A DNA stretch of 11,271 nucleotides, taken from NCBI GenBank assembly GCA_001873845.1, contig MNZY01000202.1:1-11271 (forward strand), read 5' to 3'. This DNA comes from Candidatus Altarchaeum sp. CG2_30_32_3053 (GTDB lineage Archaea; Altiarchaeota; Altiarchaeia; Altiarchaeales; Altiarchaeaceae). The notes under the pieces were generated by a model. That model was not told the origin of the DNA, made no database searches, and worked only from the letters and a program-made list of their open reading frames with translations. The position numbers were made by a program, and so were the translations under genes. Shown here one piece after another: positions 1 through 5,350 of the stretch. Every line of letters begins with the position of its first letter. The stretch's first letter is position 1.

Positions 1-189
1 TTTAAAATAAGATTGAAAATCTGTTGATTTTAAAATTGTGAAAATATTTCCTAAAACAAGGATTTAAATCTTTTGTATAAATTTTTGAGATTATTTATAA
101 GTTTAATCTTAATAATTTAATGAATTGGGAAACTTTTGTTAATAAATCTATTTTAATAAATTTAATAAATTTAATAAATATATTTTAAG
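1..189. other. AT-rich leader region upstream of eL43 gene
   Basis: I see no gene here on either strand. The sequence is almost entirely A/T, and from about 138 to 180 it contains a short tandem of the word TAATAAATTT running up to the eL43 start codon. The A/T-rich tract about 25-35 bp before the start could serve as an archaeal TATA element, but the composition is too monotonous to pick one box. No Shine-Dalgarno sequence precedes the ATG at 190, so the transcript may have a very short leader or none. Confidence 0.45.
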
Positions 190-438
190 ATGGCTTATAG
201 TCATACAATGAAGGTCGGAAGTGCAGGCAGATTTGGTTCAAGGATAGGAAAAAGAACAAGGGAAGATATAAATGCAATTGAAGATATCAGCAAGCAAAAG
301 CACAAATGTCCCAAATGTGGAAAGAAAAAGGTTGATAGGCTGGAAGCTGGTATATGGATATGTAAAGGATGTAAAGCAAAATTTGCAGGTGGGGCGTATG
401 TTCCATCAGTTGTAGAAAAACAATCTAATAAAAAGTAA
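190..438 (+). CDS. rpl37ae: 50S ribosomal protein eL43 (L37Ae)
   Basis: This is a small zinc-ribbon protein of the archaeal/eukaryotic large ribosomal subunit, 82 residues and within the usual length. The basic N-terminus with KVGSAGRFGSRIGKR matches the family start. It is followed by the zinc ribbon CPKC (about residues 40-43) and CKGC (about 58-61), and then the characteristic KFAGGAYVP end. The first methionine is the only one that gives the full family N-terminus. No Shine-Dalgarno sequence is visible before it. The gene is followed after 26 bp by the Rpo12 gene, a pairing known from other archaea, so co-transcription is likely. All four zinc-binding cysteines are present. Identification is secure. 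Confidence 0.95.
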   Translation: MAYSHTMKVGSAGRFGSRIGKRTREDINAIEDISKQKHKCPKCGKKKVDRLEAGIWICKGCKAKFAGGAYVPSVVEKQSNKK

Positions 439-464
439 AATTTAAAAATTTAAATTTATTTACA

Positions 465-617
465 ATGTCCGAATATGTGTGTTTGCGATGCGGGAATGAA
501 AGTACTTATGAAGAAATAAAGCGAAACAGGATGAAATGTACGAAATGTAAAACAAGGGGCTCGGATATATGGTTTAAAAAGAGACCTCCCATTTCAAAGA
601 CAATTTTAGCTATTTAA
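465..617 (+). CDS. rpoP: DNA-directed RNA polymerase subunit Rpo12 (RpoP)
   Basis: This 50-residue ORF encodes the small zinc-ribbon subunit P (Rpo12) of archaeal RNA polymerase, related to eukaryotic Rpb12/Rpc10. The protein begins MSEYVCLRCGNE, giving the first cysteine pair (CLRC, residues 6-9). The second pair is CTKC (residues 25-28), and the family-typical end is FKKRPPISKTILAI, where the K-R-P-P motif is diagnostic. Length is normal for the family. It lies 26 bp after the eL43 gene, an arrangement seen in other archaea. There is no Shine-Dalgarno sequence before the ATG. One small oddity is the run TKCKTRGSDIW, where most relatives have a C-x-x-C-G-Y-R type turn, so the second zinc knuckle is slightly divergent. 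I am confident of the identity. Confidence 0.9.
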   Translation: MSEYVCLRCGNESTYEEIKRNRMKCTKCKTRGSDIWFKKRPPISKTILAI

Positions 618-620
618 ACA

Positions 621-677
621 ACGATATAAAGGTGAGATAAAGGTGATATAAAGCAATATAAAGGTGATATAAAGACA
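621..677 (+). repeat. Tandem GATATAAAGGT repeats with ribosome-binding sites before tmk
   Basis: An approximately 11-bp unit (GATATAAAGGT) is repeated imperfectly between the Rpo12 stop and the TMK-like start. It yields GGTGAG at 631-636 and GGTGAT at 642-647 and 663-668. GGTGAT is complementary to the conserved archaeal 16S rRNA 3' end. The last copy sits 9 bp before the ATG at 678, a normal spacing, and so supports that start. The upstream copies are extra potential ribosome-docking sites or simple repeat expansion. This is the clearest Shine-Dalgarno sequence in the window. Confidence 0.7.
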
Positions 678-1286
678 ATGAAATTTATTGTTTTTGAAGG
701 AATTGACGGAAGCGGATTAAGCACACAGTCCCATCTTCTCAAGGAATATCTGCTCGGGACTAAAGCAGGGGTCTTACTTACAAAAGAACCTACGGATGGG
801 ATGATTGGAATGCTTATAAAAAATACATTAAGAAAACGGATAAATTTTGATGACACTACCCTGACATTGCTGTTTGCTGCCGATAGAACAGACCATCTGG
901 CAAATATAAATTTTGATGCCTATGATTATGTCCTTTCCGACAGGTATTATATTTCAAATTTTGCTTATCAGTCCCAGACAATTGACTTAAATTTTCTCAT
1001 TGAAATAAACAGATATGCAAGAAAGCCGGACAGAGTAATCTTTTTAGATGTCAAACCGGAAACATGCATTGAAAGAATTACTCATAACAGAGATCATATA
1101 GAACTTTACGAGAATATTGAACAGTTAAAACTGGTAAAGGAAAATTACCTGAAAATTCTGGAACATTTAAAGACAAAATTTGACCTTGATGTTGTGTTTG
1201 TTGACGGAAACAGGAGTATTGAAGAAGTTCGTAAGGACATAATTGATGCTTTAACTGATGCTAATATACTGGAAATATCTGATTAA
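678..1286 (+). CDS. Thymidylate kinase (dTMP kinase) family protein with atypical P-loop
   Basis: Members of this family phosphorylate dTMP to dTDP with ATP in the cytoplasm. The 202-residue protein has the family length and motif order: P-loop EGIDGSGLST (residues 7-16), KEPTD (36-40), FAADR (66-70), DRYYISNFAYQ (88-98, the DR[YFH] motif), IFLDVKP (121-127) and a LID-like segment ERITHNRDHIELYE (132-145). The striking departure is Leu14 where the Walker A lysine (GKS/T) is expected, while the surrounding residues are perfectly conserved. This could mean altered catalysis, another activity, or a non-catalytic paralogue. I therefore withhold the symbol tmk. The start at 678 is supported by GGTGAT 9 bp upstream. 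It follows Rpo12 by 60 bp and is probably the last gene of the transcript, since a hairpin and T-run follow. The reading frame is intact, with no sign of decay. Confidence 0.8.
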   Translation: MKFIVFEGIDGSGLSTQSHLLKEYLLGTKAGVLLTKEPTDGMIGMLIKNTLRKRINFDDTTLTLLFAADRTDHLANINFDAYDYVLSDRYYISNFAYQSQTIDLNFLIEINRYARKPDRVIFLDVKPETCIERITHNRDHIELYENIEQLKLVKENYLKILEHLKTKFDLDVVFVDGNRSIEEVRKDIIDALTDANILEISD

Positions 1287-1290
1287 ATTA

Positions 1291-1313
1291 AACAACAGAG
1301 TTGTTGCTTTTTT
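1291..1313 (+). terminator. Hairpin plus T-run after the TMK-like gene
   Basis: A perfect 6-bp inverted repeat, AACAAC and GTTGTT, surrounds a 3-base AGA loop at 1291-1305. It is followed by GCTTTTTT (1306-1313). The element begins 4 bp after the stop codon of the TMK-like gene. The geometry resembles an intrinsic terminator. In archaea the T-run alone often suffices, so the stem may be incidental. Confidence 0.55.
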
Positions 1314-1485
1314 AAGGTTTTAAAGAGTAAAATTCACAATTTCAATGATTTCAGCGAAGTTTGAAATATCCTGACACATCTTGGTTAAAATTAAGGTGAA
1401 AATCTTGCACTTTACACTTTAATATCTGTGCCGTTTGATTAATTTTTAGGGTAACCTATATCGCCAACTATCTCATACAACCCCC
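1314..1485. other. Region without intact gene, toxin C-terminal debris possible
   Basis: No intact gene is visible. On the minus strand a short open stretch at about 1439-1485 reads RGLYEIVGDIGYPKN followed by a stop. It lies in a different frame immediately downstream of the truncated RelE-like toxin start, so it may be eroded toxin sequence, but it is too short to assign. A 19-codon minus-strand ORF begins MCQDISNF within about 1325-1385 and has no recognisable family. Nothing else is supported here. Confidence 0.3.
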
Positions 1486-1542
1486 TTATCCTAAGCTTTC
1501 AACCTCTTTTTGAAAGGTTTCGGGGACGATTACTTTATACAT
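1486..1542 (-). pseudogene. Truncated RelE/ParE-superfamily toxin start
   Basis: An 18-codon ORF on the minus strand reads MYKVIVPETFQKEVESLG and then stops at TAA. The pattern M-Y-x-[IV]-x-[IV]-x-x-x-F-x-K-[ED]-x-x-x-L is the usual first strand and helix of RelE/ParE-type mRNA-interferase or gyrase-inhibitor toxins, which are normally about 85-95 residues. It starts 4 bp after the stop codon of the antitoxin-like ORF at 1547, the expected TA gene order and spacing. The catalytic C-terminal part is absent in frame, so the toxin should be inactive. I base the family on this short segment and the context, so the identity is likely but not certain. Confidence 0.55.
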
Positions 1543-1546
1543 ATTG

Positions 1547-1881
1547 TTATTCAATGATGTCGTTAATATCATGTGCCTTCCCACATTTTATATCCTTATT
1601 ACATTTTCTAATCGTTTCTTTGATATCTGCCATGACCCGAGGATTGTTATAAATTTCTATTTCGTCAATTATTTCTTCCGCCATTGTATTTTCATACACC
1701 TGTGACTCTATGTTTTCTAACCGGGTGTTTATCTCCTGTAAAAGAAAATATAGTTCATTTGTAGTTATTGTTTTCTTTTTTAATGGCGGTTTTACGGGAC
1801 TCGCCTCTCCAAAAACAAATTTTCTTTTGTTTCCTGTTTTATTGATTTTAGAGATAATTTTATATTTTTAATGAGTTGCAT
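1547..1881 (-). pseudogene. RelB-like antitoxin gene, probably frameshifted
   Basis: The minus-strand frame ending at 1547-1549 encodes a C-terminal segment typical of short archaeal RelB-type antitoxins: IYNNPRVMADI, then KCNKDIKCGKAHDINDIIE. Relatives carry the same pattern, N-x-P-x-x-M-x-x-I followed by I-x-x-G-[KR]. The frame is open back to 1867, adding a basic, proline-rich stretch (VKPPLKKK) and a leucine-rich helix (about 1700-1750), but has no ATG upstream of 1684. A different frame has an ATG at 1881 (MQLIKNIKLS...) and stops after about 29 codons. The two frames together would give a protein of about 111 residues, suggesting one frameshift. Alternatively a 45-residue protein starts at ATG 1684. 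The broken toxin follows directly. The module looks like a decaying TA operon. Confidence 0.5.
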
Positions 1882-1917
1882 TAAATTTTGATATTAAATA
1901 ATTAAATTTTGATATTA
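1881..1917. promoter_or_regulatory. Two 16-bp direct repeats upstream of the antitoxin
   Basis: The word TTAAATTTTGATATTA occurs exactly at 1881-1896 and again at 1902-1917, a spacing of 21 bp or two helical turns. It lies directly before the possible antitoxin start on the minus strand. Type II antitoxins commonly repress their own operons by binding repeats at this position, so an operator role is plausible. The A/T richness of the region and overlap with any TATA element limit confidence. The remaining bases to 1999 show no gene. Confidence 0.4.
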
Positions 1918-1999
1918 TCAAACTTGAAACACTTATTGAATGACTTACCTGTAATCTAAAAATAATAAGAGGATGTCCATAAGGATATACTTAATATTT

Positions 2000-3373
2000 T
2001 TAACCGCATAAATTTCTAATCTCTTTTTTAGTCATTATTTTTGCACCTTCGGTCCTTTTTCTTTTTTCTTCAACAATTTCATAAAATTTTTCAATTTTCT
2101 TTTTTCTGTCAGCAATCATTCTCTCAACTTCAACATAACCTGCACTTCCTGTAATTTTCCGGGATTGGACACAATTCTCAACATTAATCTTTGAAATTTC
2201 ATTCCCAGCAATTTTATTTATTTCAGAAAAATCGCCTTTGTTTATCGCATTTTTAACTATATTATATGACTTTCTGAAAGGAATGCCTTTAATAACAAGC
2301 TGGCTTGCCATATCCGTTGCAATAATTTCGTGTGAAAATTTTTTGTTTATCTGTTCTTGGTCTTTAAATTTAATGCCCTTTGACATTTCCGCCAGAATTT
2401 TTAGGATTGAGTTGAGCTCATCACCAGCATCAAACAGTGGAAATTTATCCTCTTGCATATCTCTGTTATAGGAATAAGGAATACCTTTAAGCAGGACTAA
2501 AATGTTAACAAGGTCTCCATAAATTCTGCCTGTCTTGCCGCGCGTTAATTCGGCAATATCCAGATTTTTCTTCTGAGGCATTATACTGCTTCCCGTTGTC
2601 CATTCGGATGAAATTTCAATAAGGCCAAATTCATAAGAGTTAAATAAAATTAGTTCTTCACTAAGGCGGCTTAAAGTCGCTGATAAAATCGCCAGATCGG
2701 CTAAAATTTCTGCAATGAAGTCCCTGCCTGCCACACCGTCAAGAGAATTTTCAATCAGCCCGTCAAAGCCCAACAATTTTGCGGTCCAATGCCTATTAAT
2801 ATTAAAACTCGTGCCGGCAAATGCAGCACTTCCGAGAGGACACAAATTTGTTCTTTTATATGAATCATTTAACCGTTCAAAGTCGCGCAAAAATGCGTCA
2901 GTGTATGCCAAAATCCAGTGTGAAGCGAGCGTTGGCATCGCCTGCTGCAGATGTGTATATCCTGGAATTATGACCGTGCTTCTCTCTGCAAAGTCAATCA
3001 GGGAATCAGATAAATTTAATAAATTTTTCATAATCTCCAAAGTTATTTCTCTTGCCAGAATTCTCGTATCCGTGACAACCTGGTCATTTCTGCTACGGGC
3101 GGTGTGCATTGCCCCACATTTTTCACCGCCTTTGGAAATAACATAATCTTCAATATTCATATGCACATCCTCTAATTCCCGGGAAAATTTAAATTTTTTA
3201 TTATTAAACGCGCTTAAGGCATCATTTAAATTTTTTATTATATCCTTTGCTGTGCTTTTTTCAATTATTCCCCGTTTTGCCAGCATTAAGTTGTGTGCTG
3301 TTGTATTCCATATGTCTGCTTCAAACAGGCGCATGTCAATATCAAGCGACTGGGTAAATTTTTTGATGGACAT
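2000..3373 (-). CDS. argH: Argininosuccinate lyase
   Basis: ArgH splits argininosuccinate into arginine and fumarate, the last step of arginine synthesis. It acts as a cytoplasmic homotetramer of the fumarase/aspartase superfamily. The 457-residue protein has the three superfamily blocks: EDVHMNIE with TARSRNDQV (about 68-99), GYTHLQQAMP with the active-site histidine (about 138-147), and GSSIMPQKKN (261-270), the signature loop with the catalytic serine. The N-terminus starts at KFTQSLDIDMRLFEADI and lacks the short LWGGRF-type segment many homologues have. An in-frame TAA lies three codons before the ATG, so no longer start exists. The reading frame is intact. A MazF-like relic ends 19 bp upstream on the same strand, and a degenerate copy of its first ~20 codons lies at 4022-4102. 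Transcription may therefore start within or beyond the relic region. Confidence 0.95.
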   Translation of the reverse strand: MSIKKFTQSLDIDMRLFEADIWNTTAHNLMLAKRGIIEKSTAKDIIKNLNDALSAFNNKKFKFSRELEDVHMNIEDYVISKGGEKCGAMHTARSRNDQVVTDTRILAREITLEIMKNLLNLSDSLIDFAERSTVIIPGYTHLQQAMPTLASHWILAYTDAFLRDFERLNDSYKRTNLCPLGSAAFAGTSFNINRHWTAKLLGFDGLIENSLDGVAGRDFIAEILADLAILSATLSRLSEELILFNSYEFGLIEISSEWTTGSSIMPQKKNLDIAELTRGKTGRIYGDLVNILVLLKGIPYSYNRDMQEDKFPLFDAGDELNSILKILAEMSKGIKFKDQEQINKKFSHEIIATDMASQLVIKGIPFRKSYNIVKNAINKGDFSEINKIAGNEISKINVENCVQSRKITGSAGYVEVERMIADRKKKIEKFYEIVEEKRKRTEGAKIMTKKEIRNLCG

Positions 3374-3386
3374 TTTGAAATTTTAT
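3306..3386. repeat. Direct repeat copy A: 5' end of argH
   Basis: This segment covers the first ~22 codons of argH plus 13 bp upstream of its ATG. It is repeated in the same orientation at 4022-4102 with 73 of 81 bases identical by my count and no gaps. The offset is 716 bp. The two copies bracket a decayed MazF-type toxin-antitoxin pair. Confidence 0.85.
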
Positions 3387-3392
3387 TAATTT

Positions 3393-3681
3393 TTAACTAA
3401 ACAATTCACTGAGGATGTTTTTTATTTCATTCATCTTCTCCTCTTTCAGCACACCAATTTTTTATATATTGTGCGTTTATCTACATTGAAGATGGAATCA
3501 ACTTTTAGATTACTATTGAAAAGTCCCAACCAACTATTTTTGAATACAATCCAACAACAATCACATCATCAAAAATCTCGTTATATATTATTAGTATTAG
3601 TGACAACAACAGCAGGTCTTAATTTTGAGCAATTATTGTCGCTGAATCTTACTTCAACTATAATAAGGTACCTTGCTTAAC
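3393..3681 (-). pseudogene. Decayed MazF/PemK-family toxin
   Basis: Read on the minus strand and allowing frame changes, this stretch gives a complete MazF/PemK-type endoribonuclease. The pieces in order are: VKQGT (from 3681), then IIVEVRFSDNNCSKLRPAVV (frame 3664-3581), then IFDDVIVVGLYSK with VGWDFSIVI (3582-3505), then LKVDSIFNVDKRTIYKKL (from 3508), then GVLKEEKMNEIKNILSELFS ending at the TAA 3393-3395. F-S-D, K-x-R-P-A-[VL]-V and the closing G-x-L-x-x-E-K-M-x-E-I-x-x-x-L pattern are strong MazF/PemK hallmarks. Total length is close to 96 codons, near the family norm. At least four frame changes and the loss of an ATG (GTT at the expected start) show it is dead. It is preceded by an antitoxin-like relic and lies 19 bp upstream of argH. 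Confidence 0.75.
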
Positions 3682-3852
3682 AGCAATATTCCCATATTTT
3701 ATATTCATCCTCTGTTTCCTTTATAAATTTCTCCAGCGAATATCGTTGCAATTAATATTTGCATCGAGCAACTTGCTTATTCTTTTTATAAATTCCACCC
3801 GCTCCTCAGGTACCTTTATTTTTACAAAAGTTATTTTTAATCGTTTAACAAT
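3677..3852 (-). pseudogene. Probable antitoxin relic paired with the MazF-like toxin
   Basis: On the minus strand an open frame without ATG (3852 to 3723) reads ...TFVKIKVPEERVEFIKRISK and then LLDANINCNDIRWRNL before a stop. A second frame overlaps its end and continues YSLEKFIKETEDEYKIWEYC, stopping at 3677-3679. Joined by one frameshift, these give a charged, mostly helical protein of roughly 55 residues. Its stop overlaps the degraded start of the MazF-like relic, the expected antitoxin-toxin arrangement. The K-x-[KR]-V-P-E-E-x-V-x-F-[IL]-K start recalls small archaeal antitoxins, but I cannot name the family. The role is inferred mainly from position. Confidence 0.45.
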
Positions 3853-3993
3853 TTAAATTTTTATTATAGTGAATTTTTCAACTTTTAATTATTTATTTTG
3901 AACATCAATATTGCATATTATGATTTGAATAATAAATATGGATAAAAACAATATTCTCAAAAGATGTCAAAATGACTATAATTAACTTTAAAT
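3853..3993. other. AT-rich spacer upstream of the decayed TA relic
   Basis: No gene is visible on either strand. On the minus strand the stretch ATAAAAATTTAAATT (about 3852-3870) lies just before the antitoxin-like relic and could have been its TATA region. Short A/T repeats dominate. No inverted repeats typical of an insertion-sequence end stood out. Confidence 0.35.
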
Positions 3994-4021
3994 TTCTCAT
4001 CATCCCCTTTGCGAGGTCATG

Positions 4022-4102
4022 TTTCATATATCTGCTTCAAACAGACGCCTGTCAATATCAAGCAACCGGGTAAATTTTTTGACTGACATTTTGAAATTTT
4101 AT
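4022..4102 (-). pseudogene. Degenerate duplicate of argH 5' end (repeat copy B)
   Basis: This is the partner of the argH start at 3306-3386. It reads MSVKKFTRLLDIDRRLFEAD from an ATG at 4089-4087 and then hits TGA, where argH has TGG. The 13 bp upstream of the ATG are shared too. Beyond the stop, a weaker match to argH (GCAAA-GGGG-ATGATGAGAA against GCAAAACGGGGAATAATTGAA) may extend to about 3994 after a small deletion. That would make this a decayed gene copy rather than a simple target-site duplication. Only about 22 codons are recognisable and the rest of the gene is missing. Confidence 0.8.
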
Positions 4103-4173
4103 ATTTTATCTTTTTTTCATAATTTATAAAATTAAATTATAAAGCAAAATAAAAAAATCTCAAATTTTTCAAA
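4103..4173. promoter_or_regulatory. Divergent promoter region between argH relic and PfpI gene
   Basis: This A/T-rich spacer lies between the divergent argH relic and the DJ-1/PfpI gene. TATA-like words are AATTATAAAG near 4135-4144, about 30 bp before the ATG at 4174, and TTTATAAATT near 4124-4133 on the minus strand, about 33 bp before the relic ATG. These distances suit archaeal promoters with very short leaders. If the relic marks the original position of argH, this may once have been the argH promoter. No Shine-Dalgarno sequence is seen on either side. Confidence 0.4.
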
Positions 4174-4773
4174 ATGACAAACGAAGCAAAGGACTTAAAT
4201 GTTTTATATATTGTGGGGGACGGATTTAGGCCAGAGGAATATTTCTACTCAAAAGAAGAAGTTGAAAATGGGGGCTTTAAAGTCATTACTGCTGGAAAAC
4301 AGAAAATTGTTCCCGCGAGAATAATTCCCGGAATGCCAACATCTACAAATGCTGACATAACCTTTAATAACATTGGTTTTGATAAGCAGGAGTATTGTGC
4401 AGTCGTTGTTCCCGGTGGTTCACCAGGATGGGAAAATTTATACAAAAATGAAAAGGTTATGGAAATCCTGAAAAATGCACAAAAGAAAAATTTATTAATA
4501 GCATCAATATGTGCTTCTCCGGCGGTTTTGGCAAAAGCAGGAATTTTAAAGGGGAAAAAAGCAACGATATATCCTGGCATGGGAGAATACCTGTCGTCAA
4601 AAGGCGCTATTGCTGTTGATGTAGAAGAACGCTTTGAGAATAAAACAGTCATAATAAAAGACAAAAATTTTATTACGGGAAACGGTCCGTGGGCGTCGAG
4701 GAAATTTGGAAAAGCAATAGTTGAGGAACTGAATAAAAAATTTAAAAATAACAGACAAACAATAAGACAATAA
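4174..4773 (+). CDS. DJ-1/PfpI family protein (class I glutamine amidotransferase-like fold)
   Basis: The family includes the archaeal intracellular protease/deglycase PfpI and related glyoxalase- or chaperone-like proteins. The 199-residue sequence shows a first strand LNVLYIVGDGF followed by PEEY, supplying the conserved glutamate (residues 21/22). VVVPGGSPGWENL (78-89) precedes the nucleophile elbow SICASPAVLAKAGILKGKKAT, with catalytic Cys113. Near the C-terminus ITGNGPWAS matches the T-x-x-x-P-x-S family block. Length is slightly above the usual 165-190, with a lysine- and glutamine-rich tail. The ATG at 4174 gives a short charged leader before the first strand, and no Shine-Dalgarno sequence is visible. 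Only one base separates its stop from the next gene, so the two are co-transcribed. The exact substrate cannot be told; the fold and the Cys are clear. Confidence 0.88.
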   Translation: MTNEAKDLNVLYIVGDGFRPEEYFYSKEEVENGGFKVITAGKQKIVPARIIPGMPTSTNADITFNNIGFDKQEYCAVVVPGGSPGWENLYKNEKVMEILKNAQKKNLLIASICASPAVLAKAGILKGKKATIYPGMGEYLSSKGAIAVDVEERFENKTVIIKDKNFITGNGPWASRKFGKAIVEELNKKFKNNRQTIRQ

Positions 4774-4774
4774 A

Positions 4775-4930
4775 ATGGTTCAAAAAGAAAAGATAAGAGT
4801 GTGTGCGATATGTAAGAAGGAATTTGATATAACCCTTCCAGGCCGGCTAAAAATTTTAAAACGAGAAAAAAAGGGAGAAAAAGGTATATGGATTTGCAGG
4901 GAATGTGCGGAAAAAGTAAAGATAGGATGA
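4775..4930 (+). CDS. Small zinc-ribbon-like protein, 51 residues
   Basis: The ORF begins one base after the PfpI-family stop codon and encodes a basic protein with two CxxC pairs: VCAICKKEF (Cys10, Cys13) and WICRECAEK (Cys41, Cys44). The 27-residue spacing and the aromatic residue before the second pair suggest a single zinc ribbon. I do not recognise the family. The lysine-rich loop between the pairs could contact nucleic acid, but that is inference. Its TGA overlaps an ATG (ATGA at 4927-4930) opening the TrmO-like frame, so translation of the two could be coupled. The tight packing on both sides supports it as a real gene in a three-gene operon. Confidence 0.65.
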   Translation: MVQKEKIRVCAICKKEFDITLPGRLKILKREKKGEKGIWICRECAEKVKIG

Positions 4931-5280
4931 AAAACAACATATCTGTATTAAAGGATAACATGTATAATCTGAAGATGGAACCTGTTGGGATTATACCTAC
5001 GCCCTATCTTACTAAGGAAGAGTGCCCAATCCAGCCGGTTTATTCGTCCAAATCAACCAGTAATGTAGAGTTTGATCTGGCTGGTGAGATTATGATGGTG
5101 CACGCAACATTTCCGGATGATGAGCAGCATGGAATCTACGCATCCAAGCATCCGTGCAGGCCAAACAACACAGGTATTTCTATCGTGAAACTCCTGAAAC
5201 ATAACAATAACATCCTGACTGTTGAAGATCCGCACCGGAAGGATGGACAGCCGGCAGGAAATGGCGACTCAAACCCATGA
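4927..5280 (+). pseudogene. Shortened TrmO (TsaA/YaeB)-like gene, probably non-functional
   Basis: TrmO adds a methyl group to t6A at position 37 of certain tRNAs, using S-adenosylmethionine. The start MEPVGIIPTPY with EECPIQP, and the later FPDDEQHGIYAS, CRPNNTGISIVKLL and DGQP, follow the TrmO order (P-x-G-x-I-x-[TS]-P-[YF]; D-x-E-H-G-[VI]-[FY]-A; RPNPIGLS; DGTP). The central block, normally L-x-x-[LF]-x-x-[FY]-[ST]-H-[IL] and about 30 residues, is missing. The DIKPY end is also missing, and the RPN-P-IG core reads RPN-NTG. The frame is open for 118 codons from the ATGA overlap at 4927, or 101 from ATG 4975, against about 130-170 for intact relatives. The codons are richer in CCG and CTG than those of neighbouring genes, suggesting acquisition from a higher-GC source. 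A shortened but expressed protein cannot be excluded. Confidence 0.65.
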
Positions 5281-5350
5281 GAAGAGAATGAGAGAATGAG
5301 ATAATGCGATAAAAACAACAGAAAAATAAAAGAGACATCTTAAATTTAAA

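Noticed and set aside
2715..3146. Plus-strand ORF of 143 codons inside argH
   Set aside because: It lies antisense to conserved argH motifs and shows no protein-family features.
3471..3680. Plus-strand ORF of 69 codons between the argH copies
   Set aside because: It is antisense to the MazF-like relic, whose pieces match a known family far better.
4245..4961. Long minus-strand ORF of 238 codons opposite the PfpI-family gene
   Set aside because: It is the antisense shadow of a clearly recognisable DJ-1/PfpI gene, is rich in Phe/Ser/Leu as such shadows are, and matches no family I know.
5281..5320. Tandem GAGAATGA repeat after the TrmO-like gene as a regulatory element
   Set aside because: Only about two short copies occur, without symmetry or a position that suggests binding.
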